DNA of 64,000 bases from a virus. The position numbers and the translations under genes were made by a program. Below the pieces are notes generated by a model that saw only the letters and a program-made list of their open reading frames with translations, had not been told where the DNA came from and ran no database searches. Shown piece by piece: positions 45,639 to 52,434 of this stretch. Numbering within the stretch: the first letter of the stretch is position 1; each line of letters starts with the position of its first letter. The stretch spans positions 248,001 through 312,000 of IMG/VR virus record IMGVR_UViG_3300050120_000152; one strand, given 5' to 3'.

Positions 45639-46484
45639 ATGACATCAGAAGTCGATCTACAACATAATCCACTTATTCATAAAATGATTAAATCCAATGC
45701 TATTCCCGGCACTGTGTTTAGATTACCATCTAAAGGTATCCCTTATACTAATGGAGAGTTGGCTGATGAAGTGTTAGGTGGTGAAATTTTGATTTATCCT
45801 ATGTCAACATTAGATGAAATATATTTAAAATCTCCTGATATGCTTTTCCAAGGTACTGCAGTTGAAAAAACTCTAGTTAGATGTTGCCCACAGATTATTA
45901 AACCTTTAGAGCTATTGGCTAAGGATGTAGATTATATCCTTACTTGTATGAGACAAGTATCTTATGGAAATATTTTAACTGTTCCATACGAATGTAATTG
46001 TCCAAAAGCTAAACCAATTGACCTACAAGTCCCTGTATCAGACTTTTTATCTAAAACTAAGACCATATCCGAAAAATCTTTAAAACAGCTTACCTTCACT
46101 CTTGATAGTTTTTTGATAAAGACTAAGTATGTGCGATTCGGACAAATGATTAAATTAAATCAAGAAAATCTTACTGAGGGTGATGAAGATACTCCAGATA
46201 ATATTTTTGATACGTTTATTAAAAATCTAGCAGCAAATATCGAATCCATTGATGCTATAGAAGATAATAATATTATTGTAGATTTCTTGAAAGCCCAGCA
46301 ACGGTCTTTCCAAATGTCTCTTCTTAAGAATATTCAAGATATCAATAATTGGGGGGTAAATTTTGAATATAAATTTACCTGTAAATATTGTGATAAAGTT
46401 AAAACGACCGCGATTGCATTGAATCCTGTAAGTTTTTTTACGGAACCCTCAAATCAGGAACCGGAGAGCAAAAGCGACGATTAA
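45639..46484 (+). CDS. 26: Baseplate hub assembly protein gp26-like (T4_baseplate family), tail chaperone-like
   Basis: A 281 aa protein from the ATG at 45639; an upstream in-frame extension to 45498 would run through both promoters and is rejected. It has the family signature VFRLPSKGIPYTNGEL, EILIYPMSTLDEIYLKSPDMLF, then CCPQIIKPLELLAKDVDYIL and RQVSYGNILTVPYECNCPKAK. A Cys pair (CNC) and a second (CKYC) near the end may bind zinc. In T4 gp26 acts in hub assembly. Codons 265-267 contain a perfect T_TTT_TTT slip site, giving a likely -1 frameshift product of about 345 aa. Confidence 0.85.
   Translation: MTSEVDLQHNPLIHKMIKSNAIPGTVFRLPSKGIPYTNGELADEVLGGEILIYPMSTLDEIYLKSPDMLFQGTAVEKTLVRCCPQIIKPLELLAKDVDYILTCMRQVSYGNILTVPYECNCPKAKPIDLQVPVSDFLSKTKTISEKSLKQLTFTLDSFLIKTKYVRFGQMIKLNQENLTEGDEDTPDNIFDTFIKNLAANIESIDAIEDNNIIVDFLKAQQRSFQMSLLKNIQDINNWGVNFEYKFTCKYCDKVKTTAIALNPVSFFTEPSNQEPESKSDD
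46433..46439 (+). promoter_or_regulatory. Programmed -1 frameshift slippery site T_TTT_TTT
   Basis: Seven T in the exact X_XXY_YYZ phase of the gp26 frame (AGT TTT TTT ACG). After a -1 slip the next codon is TAC at 46439 and the frame stays open to TAA at 46673-46675. Confidence 0.62.
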
Positions 46485-46675
46485 AAAATGATCTTGAGGG
46501 TCAAAGTAGAAAATTATATAAATCAGGTGTAGAAATAATGTACTTTATGCGTGGCGCACTTAGTCGTGAAAGCATGTTGGATTTAACTTCATGGGAAAAA
46601 GATATATTGTCCGAATTCCTTAATGAGCGCATAGAAATTGAGATGCAAAAAAAGAATACCCCACCAATTTATTAA
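46439..46675 (+). CDS. -1 frame extension of gp26 (gp51-like/tail chaperone C-part), 78 codons
   Basis: Read in the -1 frame, this stretch encodes about 78 residues, including LEGQSRKLYKSGVEIMYFMRG and TSWEKDILSEFLNERIEIEM, ending in TPPIY. The composition is that of a real, helical protein. No ATG, GTG or TTG occurs in this frame before the ATG at 46538, which has no ribosome site and would give only 45 aa, so frameshift fusion to gp26 is the simplest way to make it. It corresponds in position to gene 51, next to 26 in T4, and resembles the downstream partner of tail-assembly chaperone pairs such as lambda G/GT. Confidence 0.6.
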   Translation, partial: YGTLKSGTGEQKRRLKNDLEGQSRKLYKSGVEIMYFMRGALSRESMLDLTSWEKDILSEFLNERIEIEMQKKNTPPIY

Positions 46676-46676
46676 T

Positions 46677-47372
46677 ATGAATATAGTAGCTATTGATCCA
46701 TCCCTAACCTGTTCAGCCTTAGTTGTAAATGATAAAAAATTTATTTACGCTAAAGAAGATTTGGGAATATCTGAAAAAACACAAAAAATTAAGAAATGGT
46801 TTGAGTTATGTGCACCATTCATTACCTATCGTTGGATAAATTATACAAAAAATATTATTCATTCAGAATCTGAAATATCTAAGTTAATGGAATATGATGT
46901 TATTACGGATAACATCATAAAAGATATATTATCTAATATTAACAAAGATGAAAAGACGATCATCGGAATTGAAGGATATAGTTATTCATCTGCAGCAGGC
47001 CCATTAATTGATTTAGTTACTTTTAGTACATTATTACGAAATAAATTATATAAACAAGTATCAACAAATATAAAAGTATTTCAGCCAGCATCATTAAAAT
47101 TGGAGGCGGCAAAACTAACTTATCCAGTAATAAGAAAGGGTGTGAAAGTCATAAAATTAGAATATAGAAATAATCAAGGTGTTTCTGGTGGTAAATTTAA
47201 AAAACCGGAAATGTTAATGGCATTGACTGATAATACTACTTTAATATGTCCATGGGTTGAGTTTTTAAGAGTTCATCAACAACTCATTATGGAACTGAAT
47301 ACGGTTCCTAAACCAATGGAAGATGTTAATGATGCCAAATTACTATATGAAATCCTAAAGAACCATAAATAA
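46677..47372 (+). CDS. RuvC-like Holliday-junction resolvase / RNase H-fold nuclease
   Basis: A 231 aa protein from the ATG at 46677, two bases after the preceding stop; the start at 46638 would overlap the gp51-like frame. The RNase H-fold acidic residues are in order: MNIVAIDPSLTCSALVV (Asp7), IIGIEGYSYSSAAG (Glu in the second motif) and DVNDAKLLYEIL at the C-terminus (final Asp). RuvC-type enzymes cut branched DNA before packaging; T4 uses gp49 instead. There is a long insertion between the second and third motifs. A late box is embedded in its last codons for the next gene. Confidence 0.72.
   Translation: MNIVAIDPSLTCSALVVNDKKFIYAKEDLGISEKTQKIKKWFELCAPFITYRWINYTKNIIHSESEISKLMEYDVITDNIIKDILSNINKDEKTIIGIEGYSYSSAAGPLIDLVTFSTLLRNKLYKQVSTNIKVFQPASLKLEAAKLTYPVIRKGVKVIKLEYRNNQGVSGGKFKKPEMLMALTDNTTLICPWVEFLRVHQQLIMELNTVPKPMEDVNDAKLLYEILKNHK
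47364..47371 (+). promoter_or_regulatory. Late promoter candidate, CATAAATA
   Basis: CATAAATA on the plus strand overlapping the stop of the RuvC-like gene, 22 nt before the ATG at 47394. Confidence 0.42.
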
Positions 47373-47393
47373 TTACAATAAGAATCATATAAA

Positions 47394-48581
47394 ATGGCTA
47401 CTTCTCAACAAATCTATAGTGAAATAAATTCAGCAATCAATCCTGAAAATTCTTCAAAGCGTCCTACTATGGCATGGATTGCTGGTACATTTAAGAAAGC
47501 CTATGATTTTGGTAGAATACAACGCGCTGTTGATGAACATTCTAAAGAACTTGATACAAAGACATTAGAAAATTTTATAAACACCTTAAAATTTAGAGAT
47601 ATTGCTGTAAAGAATGGTTTAATGACTAAAACTGATGAAGGTAAGTATGTAACCTCGGAAAGAGGAAATCGATTCATTCAGGATTTATCCAAAAATATTA
47701 AACAATGGGAGTCGATTAATGATCTTTCATTTAAACAGTTACGTGGTGAAGTTCAATCTGCAAAAGGTGAAGTAGATCAAGAATGGTATAATAACCTCCC
47801 TCCCGTTGAACAGCATGTCATTGACATTTATTCCAGATTGACTCCAAAAGAGTTTCATTTGTTGACTGGTCTTAAAAATGATCGAGATAACAAACAAAAA
47901 TATGTTAATCGTATAGAAACTCTTGAAGATAGTGATCCAGAATCTTATGCTATTTTACGAGATGCCGGAATTATTAACAATAAAAATCAAATAAACAATA
48001 CTTTACTATCAACATTCTTTGCTACATTGGCTAAGTATGATTATCGTCATCTTCGTTCATTCAATCGTAGTATATCAAGTAAATCTGATAGAATAGCTGC
48101 CGACAAAGGATTGGCACAAAATTATTTGAATCGTTCATTAGATAAAAATTCTCCACGTAACTCTGATATTGGTGTTAGAGCTAGGGAGTTCATTGAAGAT
48201 AGTAATGGATGCACTAAAAGTTGGATTGAGGCCATGGCAAAAGGGCCGGGTCAAGGTGTAAGATGTTCACAAGTGGATTTTGATGATTTGAGATTACAAG
48301 GTATAGTTACTACAGCGGCATCACGAGAATTAACTACTTTTGGTAAGCTTGTAGCTTCATTAATCAAAACGGGTAGGGGCATGAATTCGTTTGATGAAAA
48401 AGAACCGTTGAATTCTAGAATGCCAACTGGTGCTGTAGCTGATAATGATCGCCAGCGTCAACGATCTAAAATACTCGGTGGACGTAAGGCTGCATTTAAT
48501 GATAGAATGCATCGAACAAAAACAGAAGAATCTAAAAACCTTTCATTCAAGAAGTATCTCATCGAGCAGCAAGCTTCTTAA
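47394..48581 (+). CDS. Hypothetical protein, 395 aa, with a capsid-targeting-like motif at its C-terminus
   Basis: No family recognised. The protein is helical, charged and Asn/Ser/Arg-rich, without membrane segments. Residues about 1-110 look like a small winged-helix-rich domain; a second helical part (about 140-330) follows. The last 14 residues contain LSFKKYLIE-QQAS, nearly the same as the N-terminus MSFKKYLQE of the 520 aa protein at 18909. Such L-x-E peptides normally sit at the N-terminus in T4 internal proteins, so a C-terminal copy is odd: cleavage would remove only four residues. It has a late box and may be a head-associated protein. Confidence 0.6.
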   Translation: MATSQQIYSEINSAINPENSSKRPTMAWIAGTFKKAYDFGRIQRAVDEHSKELDTKTLENFINTLKFRDIAVKNGLMTKTDEGKYVTSERGNRFIQDLSKNIKQWESINDLSFKQLRGEVQSAKGEVDQEWYNNLPPVEQHVIDIYSRLTPKEFHLLTGLKNDRDNKQKYVNRIETLEDSDPESYAILRDAGIINNKNQINNTLLSTFFATLAKYDYRHLRSFNRSISSKSDRIAADKGLAQNYLNRSLDKNSPRNSDIGVRAREFIEDSNGCTKSWIEAMAKGPGQGVRCSQVDFDDLRLQGIVTTAASRELTTFGKLVASLIKTGRGMNSFDEKEPLNSRMPTGAVADNDRQRQRSKILGGRKAAFNDRMHRTKTEESKNLSFKKYLIEQQAS

Positions 48582-48624
48582 TTTCTTTTTGTTTTATTAA
48601 AAAAGGCATAATTAAATAATGTTA

Positions 48625-48667
48625 AATGCACTTGACAGAATTAATTAATTCATATATAATGCACTTG
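48625..48667 (+). repeat. Direct repeat AATGCACTTG flanking the early promoter
   Basis: AATGCACTTG at 48625-48634 (overlapping the -35) and 48658-48667 (overlapping the end of the -10), 33 bp apart, about three helical turns. The promoter spacer itself contains the perfect palindrome GAATTAATTAATTC (48638-48651). Both look like operator elements. Confidence 0.6.
48632..48660 (+). promoter_or_regulatory. Consensus sigma70 promoter TTGACA-N17-TATAAT
   Basis: TTGACA at 48632-48637 and TATAAT at 48655-48660, with a 17-bp spacer: a full match to the host sigma70 consensus. It should be a strong early promoter for the helicase and perhaps genes 47 and 46. Confidence 0.85.
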
Positions 48668-48889
48668 CTCTTCCAATAAATGCCTTCTATTAAAAGCCAT
48701 ATAATTTCAAATAGAACTTGTTTCTATTTGATATTTCGTGTAAGCGAAATATTATTTATTTCTATTTAATATTATACAATTATATTTTAATATTGCGTTT
48801 TTTGTTATATGTAACGCATTAACAAACGAATGGCAAATAAATCCCAGATATGATAGCATGGCAATCCCTAAACTAGGTACTTAATTAGC

Positions 48890-50491
48890 ATGGCAACAGA
48901 AATACTAAATTATTGGCCGATGGCTAATTTTTCGCCTAGAGATTCACAGGTGAAAGTATTGGAATGGATTCAAGCATTACCACCAGAAAAAAAATACATA
49001 TTATGTGAAATACCTGTGGGTGGTGGTAAATCACCTATTGGTGTTAATCTATCAGCTTATCTAGCTAATTCATTAGGTAACGCATTTATTCTAACACCAC
49101 AGAAAATATTGCAGAAGCAATATCAAGACTCATTTCCAGAGAAAATGCTTTTTTCTCTATATGGAAAGAGCAACTACAAATGTGCACCAAAAGAAACGAA
49201 TTGCGATATTGGTTCAGATATCAAACCGAAGTGCGCCAGCTGCCCGCATAGAAATGCAATGATAACCGCACGCACATCACCTAACATTGTTCTTAATTAC
49301 ACATTAGGTCTTTTGTTATTCATGCTCAGTGCTGAATTAAAATTAGACAAAAGAAAGCTAATGATTTTAGATGAATGCCATACATTAGAACATCACTTGA
49401 CAGAATTCAAAGCTCTTCAAATAGGTGAAAAGAGATGCCGTCAGTTCAAAGTAAAATTTGTATGTCCTACGAATGAATATGAAGCTCTTGATTGGATTGA
49501 AACAGTTTATCATCCAGCAGTAGTACATGAATACACCATATTAAAATCAGTGGTGGAAGCTATCATGTCCCGATATGAAGAAAATGAAACCATGGATAAA
49601 GCAGATGCAGATGCTATCAATAAATTAAAAGATATTATCAGTCATTTGGATGTGTTAAATGACTATAAAGCATTAGGTATTCAAGAGCTAATGGAAAAAT
49701 ATGCTCTTATCCGTGATAAAACATTTTTTAAATTTAAGCCATTATATGGAAAAGAATTATTCGTAAAATACATGAAGCCTATGGCAGAACGATTCTTATT
49801 CATGTCATCAACTATTTTAGATAAAGATGCGTATTGTCGTGATTTAGGTATTCCACCAGAGGAAGCAGCATTCATATCCATTGATTCAGAATTTGATCTA
49901 GAAAACAGACCAGTTATTTACAGTCCTACTATGAAAATGACATTCGGTTGGGATAAAGACGATAAACGTGCAGATAGAAAAAGAATGATTGCCAAAATTA
50001 TTGAAATATGTAATTCACATAAAGAAGATTCTGGCGTTATTCATACGGGAAGTTTTCAAGTAGCTAAATGGTTAATTAGCGAATTGTCCGGCAAAATCCC
50101 ACAAAAAATAATGGAACATGGCCCAGATTCCGATTCCACTAGAGATGCAGTTATTGATGAATTTCAGAAGAATAATAATGCCGAACCTGCATTATTGATT
50201 AGTCCAAGTATTACCGAAGGACTTGACCTAAAAGATGATAAGGGAAGATTTTCTATTATAGCAAAAGTACCTTATCCTTATCTTGGCGATAATTGGGTAA
50301 AGCGTCGCCAAGAACTTTCTAAAGAATGGTATACAAGACAAGCAATGATTGGTATAATCCAAGCAACGGGTCGAGTAATTCGTACTAAGACTGATTGGGG
50401 ATATAATTACATTTTAGATGAATCCTTTGGGATGTTATCTAAAATGTATTCAAAGAATATTCCTAAGTGGTTCAAAGATTCGATAATGTAA
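48890..50491 (+). CDS. DinG/XPD-like superfamily 2 DNA helicase with Fe-S cluster motif
   Basis: A 533 aa protein. Walker A is IPVGGGKSP (41-49). Four Cys (98, 105, 115, 118) between motifs I and II match the iron-sulphur domain of XPD/DinG helicases. DECH (161-164) is the Walker B box. MSSTIL is motif III-like, and IIQATGRVIRTKTDWG is motif VI with the Arg finger. It should unwind DNA 5'-3', possibly R-loops or forked intermediates in recombination-dependent replication. It has the only perfect sigma70 promoter in the window and a structured leader. The genes that follow (homing endonuclease, 47, 46) fit a recombination unit. Confidence 0.85.
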   Translation: MATEILNYWPMANFSPRDSQVKVLEWIQALPPEKKYILCEIPVGGGKSPIGVNLSAYLANSLGNAFILTPQKILQKQYQDSFPEKMLFSLYGKSNYKCAPKETNCDIGSDIKPKCASCPHRNAMITARTSPNIVLNYTLGLLLFMLSAELKLDKRKLMILDECHTLEHHLTEFKALQIGEKRCRQFKVKFVCPTNEYEALDWIETVYHPAVVHEYTILKSVVEAIMSRYEENETMDKADADAINKLKDIISHLDVLNDYKALGIQELMEKYALIRDKTFFKFKPLYGKELFVKYMKPMAERFLFMSSTILDKDAYCRDLGIPPEEAAFISIDSEFDLENRPVIYSPTMKMTFGWDKDDKRADRKRMIAKIIEICNSHKEDSGVIHTGSFQVAKWLISELSGKIPQKIMEHGPDSDSTRDAVIDEFQKNNNAEPALLISPSITEGLDLKDDKGRFSIIAKVPYPYLGDNWVKRRQELSKEWYTRQAMIGIIQATGRVIRTKTDWGYNYILDESFGMLSKMYSKNIPKWFKDSIM

Positions 50492-50503
50492 ACTCACAGT
50501 TAC

Positions 50504-50511
50504 TATAAATA
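50504..50511 (+). promoter_or_regulatory. Late promoter, TATAAATA (homing endonuclease)
   Basis: Exact TATAAATA on the plus strand, 20 nt before the ATG at 50532, followed by a GAGG ribosome site. Confidence 0.68.
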
Positions 50512-50531
50512 GATTAAATACGAGGTAAACC

Positions 50532-51398
50532 ATGTTAATCTATAAAATAACACATATGAATAGCGGTAAATCATACATAGGACTTACAACGCGTAAAACG
50601 GTATATCAACGATATAGAGAACATTTTTACGTTGCAAAACGTCATCATAATAAAAAAGGTAGTCCACATAAATTCAAAGATATTTTACATGAAGAAAATT
50701 ACGATAAATCTAAATTTAATGTTACTATATTAGATACGGCGTCAACTTTAATAGAACTTATTGAAAAAGAAGCTTATTATATAAAAAAATATGATACGGT
50801 TAATTCTGGATTTAATGTAGTAAATGGCGGAAGTGATACAGTGCATAGAGAGGCGGTATCTAAAGGATTGATAAAATATTGGGCAAATGTTGACGAAACC
50901 AAAAGACAAGAAAGAATAGATATACTTAAACATATGATATCAGAAAATAAAGAGAATTATGTCAATAGAGCAAAAAGTTTAGCAATCAAAAACTGTTTAC
51001 CTATAAAACTTATTTTATATGGGAATGAACACACATTCCAATCTTTATATTCTAATAATGGCTTAAAAAAATTTTGTGATATTAACAACATTAATTTTTA
51101 TGATTGTAAACAAAAGGCCAAGGGTACAATAGAGCAAGACCATGAAATCAAATGTTATTTCTTAGATATTAATGGTAATGAAATTAAATTTAATACAACA
51201 AGAAAAAAATTTGAAAAAAGTAAATATACAAAAACGAAATATAAATCTTATACTTTATTATCACCAAATAATAAAAAAACTGTTATTACTAATTTAAAAC
51301 AATTCTGTCATGAACATAGTCTGTGTATAAAAAATATATATGGAATATTAAACGGTAAAGAAAAGAGTCATAAAGGATGGAAAATATATAATGCTTAA
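50532..51398 (+). CDS. Free-standing GIY-YIG homing endonuclease (Seg-like)
   Basis: A 288 aa protein. The GIY-YIG domain is at 1-95: MLIYKITHMNSGKSYIGLTT (GIY and YIG elements), then VYQRYREHF with the Arg, and LIEKEAYYIKKYDT with the catalytic Glu, closing in GFNVVNGG. The remainder is Lys/Asn-rich with short DNA-binding repeats (a nuclease-associated modular unit), ending HKGWKIY. It lies between helicase and gene 47 as a mobile insertion and overlaps gene 47 by 8 bp. Base composition is more AT-rich than the neighbours. It has its own late box, while the genes around it look early, as seen for T4 Seg proteins. Confidence 0.88.
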   Translation: MLIYKITHMNSGKSYIGLTTRKTVYQRYREHFYVAKRHHNKKGSPHKFKDILHEENYDKSKFNVTILDTASTLIELIEKEAYYIKKYDTVNSGFNVVNGGSDTVHREAVSKGLIKYWANVDETKRQERIDILKHMISENKENYVNRAKSLAIKNCLPIKLILYGNEHTFQSLYSNNGLKKFCDINNINFYDCKQKAKGTIEQDHEIKCYFLDINGNEIKFNTTRKKFEKSKYTKTKYKSYTLLSPNNKKTVITNLKQFCHEHSLCIKNIYGILNGKEKSHKGWKIYNA

Positions 51399-52434
51399 TA
51401 AATGCGCAATGTTTACTGATATTCATTTTGGTGCACATAATAATTCAGAACAACATAACAAAGATTGTATAGATTATCTTGAATGGTTTGTGAATAATGT
51501 AAAAAGTGATTCAACTATAGATCATATTATGTTTTTAGGTGATTATTTTGAACATAGAGCAGCTATATCAGGTCTAACTTTAGATTATGGATATAGAGGG
51601 GCTAAAATGGTAAATTCATTAAATATTCCTGTATATTGGCTTACGGGTAATCATGATTATTATTATAGAAACAATAGAAATATTCACAATACATTTTCAT
51701 TTGAATCTTTATCTAATATTACAATAATAAACGATATAACTGTATTAGATGATGTAGGATCGCGTGGAGTAATAATGTCACCATTTTTATTTGAAGATGA
51801 ATATCCTCAACTATTAAATTATATGGAATATCCATATTTGTTTATTCATGCAGAATTTAAAGATTTCGTTATTACGGGTGATACTATTGTTAAAGAACAT
51901 GGGCCTGATCATAAATTATTTAAAAGTTTCAAACGCATTTTTTCAGGCCATTACCACAAGAGGCAGGAAAAAGATAATATTGTTTATATAGGTAATACAT
52001 TTCCTACATCATTTGCTGATGCTAATGATATTAAACGTGGTATGGCAGTCTATGAATATAAAACTGATAAATTGGAATTTAACGATTGGGGGGGTGCACC
52101 ATCTTATATTAAATGCAAATTATCGAAATTATTAGATCATCCAGATGCTATATTAAAACCAAAGGCTACAGTGAGATGTTTAGTTGATATTGATCTATCT
52201 TATGAAGAATCATTGGAATTAAAAGCTAGTATGATATCAACGTATAAATTGAGAGAACTTTCATTGGATGAAGGTTTTGATTTAAACTTCTTGATTGCAG
52301 GTGCCGAATCTGAAGATTGTGATCTTGAAGGTCAAACTATGGATAATGTTATTATTGAATTGCTGCAAACTGTATCATCAAAGGATATCGACAATAATAC
52401 TTTAGTCGAATTATATAAGGATTTAGTCATATGA
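51391..52434 (+). CDS. 47: Recombination endonuclease subunit gp47 (Mre11-like)
   Basis: A 347 aa protein, near T4 gp47 (339 aa). All Mre11-type metallophosphoesterase motifs are present: FTDIHFGAHN, LGDYFEHR, TGNHDYYYRNN, FIHAEFKD and FSGHYHKRQ. With gp46 it processes DNA ends to start recombination-dependent replication and degrades host DNA. The start overlaps the homing endonuclease gene by 8 bp; the next ATG (six codons downstream) is possible too. It overlaps gene 46 by 4 bp (ATGA), so the two subunits are made in step. Confidence 0.95.
   Translation: MLNKCAMFTDIHFGAHNNSEQHNKDCIDYLEWFVNNVKSDSTIDHIMFLGDYFEHRAAISGLTLDYGYRGAKMVNSLNIPVYWLTGNHDYYYRNNRNIHNTFSFESLSNITIINDITVLDDVGSRGVIMSPFLFEDEYPQLLNYMEYPYLFIHAEFKDFVITGDTIVKEHGPDHKLFKSFKRIFSGHYHKRQEKDNIVYIGNTFPTSFADANDIKRGMAVYEYKTDKLEFNDWGGAPSYIKCKLSKLLDHPDAILKPKATVRCLVDIDLSYEESLELKASMISTYKLRELSLDEGFDLNFLIAGAESEDCDLEGQTMDNVIIELLQTVSSKDIDNNTLVELYKDLVI

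Larger units (their letters stand above)
48582..48889 (+). promoter_or_regulatory. 308-bp intergenic region: promoter, operator-like repeats and structured leader
   Basis: No protein gene is convincing here. The region holds a consensus sigma70 promoter, direct and inverted repeats around it, and a leader of about 220 nt. The leader has three consecutive stem-loops (48707-48731, 48731-48752, 48794-48818) and two very short ATG frames. The 11-bp sequence TAGCATGGCAA occurs twice (48854-48864 and 48886-48896); the second copy contains the helicase start and the first opens an 8-codon frame that ends 8 nt before it. Confidence 0.6.

Noticed and set aside
46638-46676. Upstream start of the RuvC-like gene at 46638
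   Set aside because: It would overlap the gp51-like frame and add residues not fitting the MNIVAIDPS start typical of the fold.
48680-48769. 29-codon frame in the leader of the helicase gene
   Set aside because: No ribosome site, atypical composition, and it lies across two predicted stems; more likely non-coding leader.
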